From assembly GCA_023433615.1 (NCBI GenBank), contig JAEZCJ010000140.1, positions 1 to 20,279 on the forward strand: a stretch of 20,279 bases of DNA. Reading direction: 5' to 3'. How positions within the stretch are numbered: position 1 is the stretch's first letter; each line of letters opens with the position of its first letter. This document shows positions 1-7,955 of the stretch, piece by piece. The notes beneath the pieces are model-generated. The model worked only from the letters and a program-made list of their open reading frames with translations. It was not told the DNA's origin and made no database searches. Source of the stretch: Bacillota bacterium (lineage in GTDB: Bacteria; Bacillota; Bacilli; Paenibacillales; Paenibacillaceae). The position numbers and the translations under genes were made by a program.

Positions 1-1
1 G

Positions 2-457
2 CGCAACACGGGTCTGGACGAAGTGACGCGCTACTATGCGCAGTCCGGCAAGCCGCTGCTCGGCATCTGCCTCGGCATGCAACTGCTCTTCGAGGAGAGC
101 GAAGAGTACGGGCCGACGGAAGGGCTGGGCCTGCTGCCAGGCAGAGTCGTACGCTTCCGCGGCAGCTTCAAAATCCCGCATATGGGCTGGAACCGGCTCG
201 AATTCCGTCAGCCAAGCCCGCTGTTCGCGGGGCTTCAGGAGGAGCACGCGTACTTCGTCCACTCCTTCCACGCCCTGCCGTCGCGGGAAGAGGATCTGCT
301 CGCCGTGACCGACTACAACGGGCCGGTGACGGCGATCGTCGGACGCGGACAGCTGTTCGGCATGCAATTTCATCCCGAGAAGAGCGGCGATACAGGCATG
401 GCGCTGCTACGCAATTTCCTTACCTTGACCGGCAGCCGTCAGACGGCGGAGGCCTAG
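2..457 (+). CDS. hisH: Imidazole glycerol phosphate synthase, glutaminase subunit HisH (5'-truncated)
   Basis: HisH is the class I glutamine amidotransferase subunit that hydrolyses glutamine and channels ammonia to HisF, at the fifth step of histidine synthesis in the cytoplasm. The reading frame is open from the left edge, so the start codon and roughly the first quarter of the protein lie outside the window; the GTG at 23 is an internal valine. The visible part holds the nucleophile elbow GICLGMQ (catalytic Cys) about 20 residues in, the HMGWN motif, and the FHPEKS motif carrying the catalytic His and Glu near the C terminus. Together these complete the Cys-His-Glu triad. The gene ends 30 bases before hisF, its obligate partner. 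Identification is firm; only the N terminus is unseen. Confidence 0.95.
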   Translation, partial: RNTGLDEVTRYYAQSGKPLLGICLGMQLLFEESEEYGPTEGLGLLPGRVVRFRGSFKIPHMGWNRLEFRQPSPLFAGLQEEHAYFVHSFHALPSREEDLLAVTDYNGPVTAIVGRGQLFGMQFHPEKSGDTGMALLRNFLTLTGSRQTAEA

Positions 458-487
458 GCCAAGCAGGACGAGAGGAGCAAGAACGAT

Positions 488-1246
488 ATGTTGGCTAAAC
501 GAATCATTCCGTGTCTCGACGTGAAGGACGGCCGGGTTGTCAAGGGCGTCAACTTCGTGAACCTGCGCGACGCTGGCGATCCGGTCGAGCTAGCGGCTAC
601 GTATGACCGCGAGGGCGCGGACGAGCTCGTCTTCCTCGACATCTCGGCTTCCCATGAGGGAAGGGCGACGATGGTCGAGGTCGTGCGCCAGACGGCGGGC
701 GAGATCACGATTCCGTTCACGGTCGGCGGCGGCATCGGGCATGTCGACGACATGAAGCGGCTGCTCCGCGCGGGCGCGGACAAAATCGGGATCAACACGG
801 CAGCGATCCGCAGCCCGGAGCTCGTCTCCGAAGGCTCGCGCAAGTTCGGGGCGCAATGCATCGTGGTGGCGATCGACGCGAAGTTCAATCCGGCATGGGG
901 CGAATGGGAGGTCTACACGCACGGCGGACGCAACGCGACGGGCATCAAGGCGCTGGAATGGGCCAAGAAGGTCGAAGCGCTGGGTGCCGGCGAGCTGCTG
1001 CTCACGAGCATGGACGCGGACGGCACGAAGGACGGCTTCGACCTGAAGCTGACGCGGGCGGTATCGGACCTTGTGTCGATCCCGGTCATCGCTTCGGGCG
1101 GCGCGGGCAAGGTCGAGCATTTCCATGACGTGTTCGAGCAAGGGCATGCCGATGCGGGGCTGGCGGCGACGATTTTTCACTATAAAGAAATGACGATCGG
1201 CGAGGTCAAGAGCGACCTGCGCAGCAAAGGAGTGGAAGTACGATGA
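488..1246 (+). CDS. hisF: Imidazole glycerol phosphate synthase, cyclase subunit HisF
   Basis: HisF is a (beta/alpha)8-barrel cyclase. It combines PRFAR with ammonia delivered by HisH to give imidazole glycerol phosphate and AICAR. The protein has 252 residues, the usual length. It starts MLAKRIIPCLDV, which places the general acid/base Asp at residue 11, and the second catalytic Asp is at residue 130 in VVAIDAK. Phosphate-binding glycine-rich turns are visible at about 80-83 (VGGGI) and near the C terminus (ASGGAG). The ATG is preceded by an AGGAG ribosome binding site at about 474-478. The stop codon overlaps the hisIE start by 4 bp (ATGA), which suggests translational coupling. Nothing is missing or unusual. 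Confidence 0.98.
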   Translation: MLAKRIIPCLDVKDGRVVKGVNFVNLRDAGDPVELAATYDREGADELVFLDISASHEGRATMVEVVRQTAGEITIPFTVGGGIGHVDDMKRLLRAGADKIGINTAAIRSPELVSEGSRKFGAQCIVVAIDAKFNPAWGEWEVYTHGGRNATGIKALEWAKKVEALGAGELLLTSMDADGTKDGFDLKLTRAVSDLVSIPVIASGGAGKVEHFHDVFEQGHADAGLAATIFHYKEMTIGEVKSDLRSKGVEVR

Positions 1247-1920
1247 GCCTGTTACCGGAAGGCTTGGCCGAACAGATCCGCTGGGACAGCGCAGGGCTTG
1301 TCCCGGCTGTCGTGCAGGATGCGGCCAGCAAGGAAGTGCTGATGCTGGCCTATATGAATCGGGAGTCGCTGGCGCGCTCGATCTCGAGCGGGGAGACGTG
1401 GTTCTGGAGCCGCTCGCGCAATGAGCTGTGGCACAAGGGCGCGACAAGCGGCCATACGCAGCGCATTCGCTCGATCGCGTATGACTGCGACGGCGACACG
1501 CTGCTCGTGCGCGTCGACCAGAAGGGTCCGGCTTGCCATACGGGCCGTTACAGCTGCTTCTTCAACGACGTGCCTCTGGAGGGCGGCGACGAGGCGGCGG
1601 AGACGTCCCCGGACCGCTTCCGGATGCTGAGCGAGCTCGAGGCGATCATCGCGAAGCGCTACGCGGAGCGTCCGGAGGGAACGTATACCTCTTACTTGTT
1701 CGAGAAGGGCGTCGACAAGATTCTGAAGAAAATCGGCGAGGAAGCGGCAGAGGTCATTATCGCGTCGAAAAATCAGGACAATGTCGAGCTGCGCAATGAA
1801 GCCGCGGATCTGATGTTCCATCTGATGGTGCTGCTGCGCGAGCGCGGGCTGTCGATCGACGAGATCATGGAAGAGCTCGGACGCCGACATAACAAGCCGA
1901 CCACGAACAAGATGCGCTAG
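1243..1920 (+). CDS. hisI: Bifunctional phosphoribosyl-AMP cyclohydrolase / phosphoribosyl-ATP pyrophosphatase HisIE
   Basis: The gene encodes a 225-residue fusion carrying the second and third steps of histidine synthesis. The N-terminal HisI domain (about 10-112) opens the adenine ring of PR-AMP. It shows the metal site DCDGD at 81-85 and the zinc-binding cysteines at 98 and 105 in the GPACHTGRYSC segment. The C-terminal HisE domain (about 128-215) removes pyrophosphate from PR-ATP and shows the all-alpha pyrophosphohydrolase motif KIGEEAAEVIIA (about 163-174) and a NEAADLMFH helix (185-193). The domain order and length are normal for the Bacillus-type fused enzyme. The ATG overlaps the hisF stop by 4 bp. 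hisJ follows 14 bases downstream, so the genes form one transcription unit. Confidence 0.97.
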   Translation: MSLLPEGLAEQIRWDSAGLVPAVVQDAASKEVLMLAYMNRESLARSISSGETWFWSRSRNELWHKGATSGHTQRIRSIAYDCDGDTLLVRVDQKGPACHTGRYSCFFNDVPLEGGDEAAETSPDRFRMLSELEAIIAKRYAERPEGTYTSYLFEKGVDKILKKIGEEAAEVIIASKNQDNVELRNEAADLMFHLMVLLRERGLSIDEIMEELGRRHNKPTTNKMR

Positions 1921-1934
1921 GGGAGGATTAGCGA

Positions 1935-2741
1935 ATGTTAATCGATTACCATACGCATCATGCGCGCTGCGGCCATGCGGTCGGCTCATTGGAGGATTAC
2001 GTGAAGAAGGGAATGGAGCTCGGACTCCGTCAGATCGGACTGTCCGACCACATGCCTCTACTGCATGTCGATCCGGCTACGTATTACCCTGAGATGGCGA
2101 TGCCGATGGAGGAGCTGCCTCGTTACGCGGAAGAAGCCTTCGGGCTGAAGGCAAAGTACGCCGGCCGCATCGATGTGCGCGTCGGGCTGGAAGGCGATTA
2201 TATCGAAGGCTATGAAGAGAAGATCGAACGCATCGTGACCGATTACCCGTGGGACTACGTAATCGGCTCGGTGCATTTTCTCGGAGAGTGGGACATTAGC
2301 GATTACCGCCAGACGGCCGGTTGGGATACGCGCGACAAAATGGCCGTCTACGAGCAGTATTACGATGCGGTGCGCAAGGCGGCGGCGACCGGCTTCTACG
2401 ATTACATCGGCCATATCGACGTGATCAAGCGGTTCGGCTATAAGCCGGAGGGCGACGTGACCCAGTTGGAGAATCAGGCGCTCGAAGCGGTAGCGGCGCA
2501 CGGACTGGCCATCGAGCTCAATGCGTCCGGCCTGCGCATGCCGTGCAAGGAGATGTTCCCGTCCCGCCGCATGCTGGAATATGCCCGCGAGCTGGGCATT
2601 CCGCTTACGATCGGATCGGATGCGCATCAGCCCGAGCGGCTCGGCCAATACCTCGAGGAGGCGCGTGCCCTGCTGAAGGAAGCCGGGTTCACGCAGCTTG
2701 CCACGTTCGAAAGCCGCGTACGGAAAATGGTCGATTTTTGA
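1935..2741 (+). CDS. hisJ: Histidinol-phosphatase, PHP family (HisJ/HisK type)
   Basis: This enzyme dephosphorylates L-histidinol phosphate to histidinol, the step before HisD. The 268-residue protein has PHP-domain metal motifs: HTH at residues 6-8 with a further His at 14, LSDH at about 36-39, the GLEGDY segment, GSVHF, GHIDVIKRFG, and a C-terminal GSDAH. These match the trinuclear metal site of the PHP histidinol phosphatases found in Bacillus-type his pathways, rather than the HAD-type phosphatase of enterobacteria. The ribosome binding site is GGGAGG at about 1920-1925. Placement as the last his gene supports the role. The next promoter's -35 box overlaps the stop codon, so transcription for prs restarts here. 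PHP phosphatases are broad, but the context makes this call solid. Confidence 0.92.
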   Translation: MLIDYHTHHARCGHAVGSLEDYVKKGMELGLRQIGLSDHMPLLHVDPATYYPEMAMPMEELPRYAEEAFGLKAKYAGRIDVRVGLEGDYIEGYEEKIERIVTDYPWDYVIGSVHFLGEWDISDYRQTAGWDTRDKMAVYEQYYDAVRKAAATGFYDYIGHIDVIKRFGYKPEGDVTQLENQALEAVAAHGLAIELNASGLRMPCKEMFPSRRMLEYARELGIPLTIGSDAHQPERLGQYLEEARALLKEAGFTQLATFESRVRKMVDF

Positions 2742-2765
2742 AAAATGATCAATACCATGTATAAT
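2738..2765 (+). promoter_or_regulatory. Predicted SigA promoter of prs
   Basis: TTGAAA (2738-2743), a 16-base spacer and a perfect TATAAT (2760-2765). The -35 box overlaps the hisJ stop codon. Predicted transcription starts near 2772, giving a leader of about 60 nucleotides before the prs ATG. Confidence 0.75.
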
Positions 2766-2832
2766 GAAACTGTCGAATATTTGAAACGGCTTACGGCAAT
2801 CCCGTCTGTCCAACACGTTCCAGGAGGGTATC

Positions 2833-3783
2833 ATGTTCAGCGATAAGATGCGTATTTTCTCGGGTTCGTCGAACCCGCTGCTGGCCGAACGCATATGCGA
2901 TCAGATTGGCGTCGCGCTCGGCAAACTCAAGGTGTCGCGCTTCAAGAGCGGCGAAGTCTATGTGCACTACGAGGAATCGATTCGGAATTGCGATGTCTTC
3001 TTGGTTCAATCGTTCTCGCATCCGATCAACGAGCATTTTGTCGAGCTGCTGGTCATGATCGATGCAGCCAAGCGTGCCTCCGCCCGGACGATCAACATCA
3101 TCGTGCCTTATTACGGCTATGCGCGCCAAGAACGCAAGGCGGCGCCTCGCGAGCCGATCTCCGCGAAGATGGTCGCAGACGTGCTGACGACGGTCGGCGC
3201 GGACCGCATCATTACGTTGGACTTGCATGCGCCGGCGATCCAGGGCTTCTTCAACATTCCGGTCGACCATCTGACCGCGTTGGACCTGCTGAGCGACTAC
3301 CTGAAGTCGAAGAACATCAAGAATCCGATCGTCGTGTCCCCGGATGCCGGACGCGCCTCGACGGCCGAGAAGCTGGCGAACTACCTGAATGCGCCGTTCG
3401 CGATCATGATCAAGAAGCGCCCTGCGCATAACGAATCCGTGATCACGCACGTCATCGGCGACGTAGAGGGACAGACGCCGATCATCATCGAAGACCTGAT
3501 CGACACGGGCACGACGATCGTGAACGTCGTGGAGAGCCTGAAGGAGCGCGGCACGGAGGACATCTACGTCTGCGCGACGCATCCGCTGTTCTCGGGCCCC
3601 GCGATTCAACGGCTGGATCACCCGAACATCAAGGAAGTCGTCGTCACCGACTCGATCTTCCTGCCGGAGCTGTCCTCCTCGCGCTTCAAGGTGATTTCGG
3701 TAGCGCCGATGCTGGCCGAGGCGACGCGGATCATTCTGCAAGGCGGCTCGATCAGCACGCTGTTCAAGAACGCCGGCGTCTAA
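2833..3783 (+). CDS. prs: Ribose-phosphate pyrophosphokinase (divergent PRPP synthetase)
   Basis: The 316-residue protein is a PRPP synthetase by overall alignment: ESIRNCDVFLVQS (48-60), PINEHFVELLVMIDA (64-78), PYYGYARQERK (92-102), REPISAK (106-112), DLHAPAIQGFF (130-140), VVSPDAG (167-173) and EDLIDTGTTI (220-229). Such enzymes transfer pyrophosphate from ATP to ribose-5-phosphate. Several sites depart from the canonical bacterial sequence as I remember it from B. subtilis: RFSDGE is RFKSGE, the usual HGGVTRAR stretch after SPD is AGRASTAE, the catalytic-loop KRRPRPN is KKRPAHN, and the PRPP loop DDxIDTAGT is EDLIDTGTT. The ATG has a strong AGGAGGG site at 2821-2827. The histidine genes upstream consume PRPP. 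This is probably a second, specialised copy besides a canonical prs elsewhere; that is inference. Activity is likely but unproven. Confidence 0.85.
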   Translation: MFSDKMRIFSGSSNPLLAERICDQIGVALGKLKVSRFKSGEVYVHYEESIRNCDVFLVQSFSHPINEHFVELLVMIDAAKRASARTINIIVPYYGYARQERKAAPREPISAKMVADVLTTVGADRIITLDLHAPAIQGFFNIPVDHLTALDLLSDYLKSKNIKNPIVVSPDAGRASTAEKLANYLNAPFAIMIKKRPAHNESVITHVIGDVEGQTPIIIEDLIDTGTTIVNVVESLKERGTEDIYVCATHPLFSGPAIQRLDHPNIKEVVVTDSIFLPELSSSRFKVISVAPMLAEATRIILQGGSISTLFKNAGV

Positions 3784-3866
3784 TTCCGCCCCTTCTCCGC
3801 ATAGAATGGGAGGATGGAGTCCGCGCCGCTGACAACCTTTGTGCATGTCGGCGAGTGACGGGCATG

Positions 3867-3875
3867 TGGTATAAT
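3867..3875 (+). promoter_or_regulatory. Predicted extended -10 promoter upstream of the TPR gene
   Basis: TGGTATAAT (TGn + perfect TATAAT) lies 36 bases before the ATG at 3912. No good -35 hexamer is seen at 16-18 bases upstream, as is common for extended -10 promoters. The element lies inside a longer open frame that begins with GTG at 3855. This argues that the longer start is not used. Confidence 0.55.
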
Positions 3876-3911
3876 CGAGAGCATAATCGATGTACGGGAG
3901 GTGCCTTACGA

Positions 3912-5666
3912 ATGAAAGAGAAGAAACAGGCGGCAGCAAGCAGCGGCAGCACGAAGATCATCCCTATCAAGCTCGATGCCACATTTTTCTTCGAACGCGC
4001 GGTCCGTTCGCTGGATCGGTATCATTACGATAAGGCACTGAAATATTTTCGCCGCGCCGTCGAGTACGAGCCGGATAACCCGGTCAACCACTGCAATATG
4101 GCCGGCATTCTGTCGGAGATGGGCAATTACGAGGAATCGAACAAGATTCTGCGCTGGGTTGTCGACGAGCTGGACCCGACCATGACGGAGTGTCACTTCT
4201 ACATGGCCAATAACTTTGCCAACATGGAGATGTACGAGGCGGCAGAGGATGCGCTGGTCCAGTACCTCGAAGAGGACGCCGACGGGCAATTCCTCGACGA
4301 AGCGGAAGAGATGATGGACCTGCTCCATTATGAGCTGGAGCGACCGACCAAGCAGGCGAACATCAAGTCGCGCGAAGGGTTCCAGGATCATGACCGCGCG
4401 CGCACGCTGCTCGAGGAGGGCAAATTCGCCCAAGCGGTGCGCATTCTGCAGCGGATCGTCGCGAAGTACCCGGACTTTATGGCGGCTCGCAATAATCTTG
4501 CTTTAGCTTATTACTACATGGGCGTGTTCGACCGCGCGATGGATACGATCGGCGAGGTGCTGGAGCTGGAGCCGGGCAACATGCACGGCCTGTGCAACTT
4601 GGCGATCTTCCATCAGCATGCCGGCGAGAAGCAGAAGCTGGCGCCGCTCTTGGAGCTGCTCAAGAAGACCGTGCCGTTCCAGCAGGAGCATGTGTTCAAG
4701 CTGGCGACGACCATGGGCATTCTGGGCGAGCATGAGACGGCTCACCGGCATTTCCAGCGGCTCTTGAAGGAGCTGCCGGCACAGCAGGACCCTTGCCTGT
4801 ACCATTACGCTGCCGTTGCGGCCTGCAATATCGGCATGTACGGGGAAGCGGAACGGCTATGGAGGCTTGCGGTGAAGCTCGACGTGGAGTCCGGCATCGC
4901 GGCTTATTATCTGGAACAGCTGGACAGCATTCGGTCGGGCAGCAGCCCGTCGCCGTCAAGCTATCATTATCATCTCCCCTTCGAGGAGCAGTTCCGCCAC
5001 TTGGATAAGAATGCCGGCAGCTTCCCGGAGCAGCTGAAGCGCGATCCGCTCGTGCGGTCCTCGTTCTTCTGGGCGCTGCGCCATGGCGATCGGAACACGA
5101 AGCTGCAGGTCATCCAAGCGCTGGGCATGCTCGCGGACGAAGAAGTGCAGGCGGCGCTGACCGAATACTTGATGCAGCCGGACGAAGACGATTATCTGAA
5201 GCGCATCGCGATCTTCGTCCTGCGCGGGATCGGTGTGACCGAGCCGCTCTCGGCGGTCATCGACGGCAAGGAAACATTGATCGAGCAGAACCGCATGCCG
5301 TCGCGCTTGCCAGTATGGGAAGAACGCTGGCAGCAGGTCGTGGAGACGGCCCTTACGCGGATGCAGAACCGCTACGATATGGTGCAGCAGCATGATCTGC
5401 TGACGCTGTGGGTAGAATTTCTAAGCAGGCTGTATCCGGAGACGCCTGTCATCCGCAAGCCGGAGAGCTGGGCGGCGGCGCTGGAGTTCCTGACGGCGAA
5501 GATGCATAGGCGTGCCATTACGTACCAAGAGGTGGCAACCCGTTACGGCGTATCGGCGGCAACCGTCAGCAAGAGCGTGAAATGGATCGACGAGGTGTGC
5601 GGCATTCGGGAGAAGATGGAGACGATCTTCCCGGCGCTCGACGGATTGGATCGCGAGAACGGTTGA
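3912..5666 (+). CDS. TPR-repeat protein with HEAT-like segment and C-terminal helix-turn-helix (YvcD-position)
   Basis: The 584-residue soluble protein has no signal peptide or membrane segment. TPR helices are visible at about 25-58, 59-90, 93-125, 160-190, 191-224 and 225-340 (for example DYxKALKYFRRAVEYEPDN-like units). A helical HEAT-like part follows at about 375-445. The C terminus (about 533-560: TYQEVATRYGVSAATVSKSVKWI) reads as a helix-turn-helix. I start the gene at ATG 3912 because GGGAGGT (about 3896-3902) is well placed and a promoter -10 lies just upstream; a GTG at 3855 would add 19 residues. It sits between prs and trxB, the place of the TPR gene yvcD in B. subtilis. Function is unknown: scaffold or regulator is inference. 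trxB starts 37 bases downstream, so co-transcription is likely. Confidence 0.85.
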   Translation: MKEKKQAAASSGSTKIIPIKLDATFFFERAVRSLDRYHYDKALKYFRRAVEYEPDNPVNHCNMAGILSEMGNYEESNKILRWVVDELDPTMTECHFYMANNFANMEMYEAAEDALVQYLEEDADGQFLDEAEEMMDLLHYELERPTKQANIKSREGFQDHDRARTLLEEGKFAQAVRILQRIVAKYPDFMAARNNLALAYYYMGVFDRAMDTIGEVLELEPGNMHGLCNLAIFHQHAGEKQKLAPLLELLKKTVPFQQEHVFKLATTMGILGEHETAHRHFQRLLKELPAQQDPCLYHYAAVAACNIGMYGEAERLWRLAVKLDVESGIAAYYLEQLDSIRSGSSPSPSSYHYHLPFEEQFRHLDKNAGSFPEQLKRDPLVRSSFFWALRHGDRNTKLQVIQALGMLADEEVQAALTEYLMQPDEDDYLKRIAIFVLRGIGVTEPLSAVIDGKETLIEQNRMPSRLPVWEERWQQVVETALTRMQNRYDMVQQHDLLTLWVEFLSRLYPETPVIRKPESWAAALEFLTAKMHRRAITYQEVATRYGVSAATVSKSVKWIDEVCGIREKMETIFPALDGLDRENG

Positions 5667-5703
5667 AGAGATATAGCAGGATATTGAGTAGGAGGGAAAC
5701 GGT

Positions 5704-6660
5704 ATGGCGATGTACAAATCCATTATTATCGGAACGGGCCCCGCTGGCCTGACGGCTGCGATCTACTTGGCTCGCGCGAATATGAATCCGCTGGTCATCG
5801 AAGGACCGGAGCCAGGCGGACAACTGACGACGACGACCGAGGTGGAGAACTTCCCGGGCTTCCCGGAAGGCATCATGGGTCCTGACCTGATGGCGAACAT
5901 GCGCAAGCAAGCCGAGCGCTTCGGCGCCGAGTTCAAGACGGGCTGGGTGAACAGCGTCGACCTGTCGAAGCGTCCCTTCACGCTACAGGTCGAAGGCTTC
6001 GCAGAGCCGCTCGTGGCGGAATCCCTCATCATCTCGACAGGCGCTTCCGCCAAATACCTCGGCATCGACGGCGAGAAGGAGAATGTCGGCCGCGGCGTCA
6101 GCACGTGCGCAACCTGCGACGGCTTCTTCTTCCGCGGCAAGAAGATCGTCGTCGTGGGCGGCGGCGATTCGGCAATGGAGGAAGCGAACTTCTTGACGCG
6201 CTTCGCGACGGAGGTTCGCCTCGTGCATCGCCGGGACGAGCTTCGCGCATCGAAGATCATGCAGGATCGCGCGCGCGAGAACGAGAAGATCAGCTGGCAG
6301 TTGAACCGCACGCCGGTTGAAGTCGTGGCTGGCGGCATGGGCGTTACCGGGCTGAAGGTGACGAATAACGAGACCGGCGAGGAAGAGATCATCGAGACGG
6401 ACGGCGTATTCGTGGCGATCGGCCACACGCCGAACACGAAGTTCCTCGGCGGCCAGATCGAGACCGACGAGACGGGCTACATCTTGGTGAGGCCGGGCAC
6501 GACCGAGACGAACGTACCGGGCGTGTTCGCTTGCGGCGACGTGCAGGACCAGAAGTACCGCCAAGCGATTACCGCGGCGGGCAGCGGCTGCATGGCGGCG
6601 CTGGATTGCGAGAAGTTCCTGGAAGGGAACATCGTGCACGACTGGAGCCAATCGCTGTAA
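5704..6660 (+). CDS. trxB: Thioredoxin-disulfide reductase TrxB
   Basis: TrxB is an FAD flavoenzyme that uses NADPH to reduce thioredoxin in the cytosol. The 318-residue protein has the FAD-binding GTGPAG (10-15), the redox-active CATC (Cys135 and Cys138), the NADPH-binding GGGDSA (152-157), the HRRDELRA segment (175-182) that selects NADPH, and a C-terminal CGDV FAD motif followed by YRQAITAAGSG. Its length fits the low-molecular-weight bacterial enzyme. The ribosome binding site is AGGAGGG at about 5690-5696. A second in-frame ATG two codons later is possible. The sequence in the FAD motif, DVQDQKYRQ, is a mild variant of the usual DVTD form. A terminator follows at 6702. Confidence 0.97.
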   Translation: MAMYKSIIIGTGPAGLTAAIYLARANMNPLVIEGPEPGGQLTTTTEVENFPGFPEGIMGPDLMANMRKQAERFGAEFKTGWVNSVDLSKRPFTLQVEGFAEPLVAESLIISTGASAKYLGIDGEKENVGRGVSTCATCDGFFFRGKKIVVVGGGDSAMEEANFLTRFATEVRLVHRRDELRASKIMQDRARENEKISWQLNRTPVEVVAGGMGVTGLKVTNNETGEEEIIETDGVFVAIGHTPNTKFLGGQIETDETGYILVRPGTTETNVPGVFACGDVQDQKYRQAITAAGSGCMAALDCEKFLEGNIVHDWSQSL

Positions 6661-6701
6661 GGCTATGGAGGAATTGTGCGGGCTGTTGAGTCTGTGAGGA
6701 A

Positions 6702-6736
6702 GGAGCGCGATGCGGCGAGCATCGCGCTTCTTTCTT
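6702..6736 (+). terminator. Rho-independent terminator after trxB
   Basis: A perfect 9-bp stem, GCGCGATGC (6705-6713) with GCATCGCGC (6719-6727), extended outward by further pairs, has a 5-base loop and is followed by TTCTTTCTT. It closes the transcription unit that ends with trxB. Confidence 0.85.
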
Positions 6737-6850
6737 ACATATTCCCGTGGTGCAGGTTATGGGAAGGTATCGCGGCAAGACGGCTTTTTCGATGGTCTCG
6801 TAAGGCCGGCGATAAGCCGCAATCCCTGATTCTGGCGGGCTCAACCGTCC

Positions 6851-6879
6851 TTGACCTATAGGTAGCGTTCGCTTATAGT
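6851..6879 (+). promoter_or_regulatory. Predicted SigA promoter of the glucokinase gene
   Basis: TTGACC (6851-6856), 17-base spacer, TATAGT (6874-6879). It lies between the trxB terminator and the kinase start codon at 6922, leaving a leader of about 35 nucleotides. The 258-base gap from 6661 to 6918 holds only the terminator and this promoter. Confidence 0.75.
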
Positions 6880-6921
6880 GGGTACAGAAGCAGTTAACAT
6901 TGTGATCGAGGTGGCCTAGTG

Positions 6922-7872
6922 ATGTCTAAGAAATTATACGTCGGCGTCGATGTCGGCGGCACATCCATTAAGGTAGGCGTGTGCGACGAGAACGGCGCAT
7001 TGCTCCATAAATACGAGGGGCCTACAGGGAACGACCAGGGCAGCGAGACGATTCTGAATAACATGGCTGAATACGCGCGTGTTGTCGTCGAAGAGGCAGG
7101 TCTGGCTTGGGAGGACGTACAAGGCGTAGGCATCGGCGTACCGGGATTCCTGGATATTCCGAACGGCGTCCTGCTGCACTCGCCTAACCTGGTGATGCGG
7201 GATACGCCTTTGAAGGCCATATTGACGGAGCGCCTGGGCAAGCCTGTATTGGTGAATAACGACGCCAACGTCGCCGCTCTCGGCGAAGCTTGGGCCGGGG
7301 CCGGACGCGGCGTGCCGGAATGCGTGCTCTATACGCTCGGAACCGGCGTAGGCGGCGGCATTATTCACGACGGCAAGATCGTTGTCGGTTCGAATGCCGC
7401 GGCTGGCGAACTGGGTCATATCGCGATCGTCCCGGATCTGGAGGCCATTCAGTGCGGCTGCGGCAAGATGGGCTGCCTGGAGACGGTATCTTCGGCGACG
7501 GGCATCATCCGGATGGCGAAGGATGCCGTCGCGCGCGGTGACCATACATCGCTGGCCATGGTAGAGAATATAATGGCGAAGGACGTTATCGATGCCGCGA
7601 AGGCCGGCGACGAGGTCGCGGCTCGCATCGTTAACCGTGCCGCCTATTACCTCGGCAAGTCGATGGCGGTAGTCGCCGTCGTCGTGAATCCGCAGCGCTT
7701 CATCATCGGCGGCGGCGTCTCGAAGGCCGGCGAGTACCTGTTCGAGCAAATTCGGGAAGTATTCTATAAATATACGCCGGATGGCGCTTCCAAAGGCGTG
7801 CAGATCGTACCGGCCGAGCTGGGCAATGATGCGGGCATCGTGGGTGCCGCTGGTCTGCTCTTGCGTTCGTAA
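6922..7872 (+). CDS. glcK: ROK-family glucokinase
   Basis: This enzyme phosphorylates glucose to glucose-6-phosphate with ATP, feeding free intracellular glucose into glycolysis. The 316-residue protein (B. subtilis GlcK is about 320) has the ATP phosphate-binding DVGGT (10-14), the catalytic Asp114 in LVNNDAN, the GTGVGGG loop (140-146), the ELGH motif (163-166), and the zinc-binding CGCGKMGCLE (178-187) that defines ROK sugar kinases. I choose ATG 6922 over GTG 6919 because GAGGTGG at 6908-6914 is better spaced and the family begins with this residue. It has its own promoter and terminator. In B. subtilis no glucokinase lies between trxB and the rapZ homologue, so this gene looks inserted in a conserved cluster. 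Glucose specificity is likely but not certain within ROK. Confidence 0.9.
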   Translation: MSKKLYVGVDVGGTSIKVGVCDENGALLHKYEGPTGNDQGSETILNNMAEYARVVVEEAGLAWEDVQGVGIGVPGFLDIPNGVLLHSPNLVMRDTPLKAILTERLGKPVLVNNDANVAALGEAWAGAGRGVPECVLYTLGTGVGGGIIHDGKIVVGSNAAAGELGHIAIVPDLEAIQCGCGKMGCLETVSSATGIIRMAKDAVARGDHTSLAMVENIMAKDVIDAAKAGDEVAARIVNRAAYYLGKSMAVVAVVVNPQRFIIGGGVSKAGEYLFEQIREVFYKYTPDGASKGVQIVPAELGNDAGIVGAAGLLLRS

Positions 7873-7886
7873 GTGCGATTCGAAGC

Positions 7887-7920
7887 GCAGGCCGGTCTAC
7901 CGGCCTGCTTCTGCTTTTAT
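7887..7920 (+). terminator. Rho-independent terminator after the glucokinase gene
   Basis: A perfect inverted repeat, GCAGGCCGG (7887-7895) with CCGGCCTGC (7900-7908), has a tight 4-base loop and is followed by TTCTGCTTTTATT. It lies only 36 bases before the rapZ start, and no convincing promoter is seen between the two. Confidence 0.75.
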
Positions 7921-7955
7921 TCTGGGAGTGTTAGGCGTGCAGGGGGAAACCGCTA

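Noticed and set aside
3855..3911. 19-residue N-terminal extension of the TPR protein
   Set aside because: It contains a perfect extended -10 promoter element, and the ATG at 3912 has a much better ribosome binding site.
6676..6861. 61-codon open frame between trxB and the glucokinase gene
   Set aside because: It starts with GTG, has no ribosome binding site, runs through the terminator and the glcK -35 box, and resembles nothing I know.
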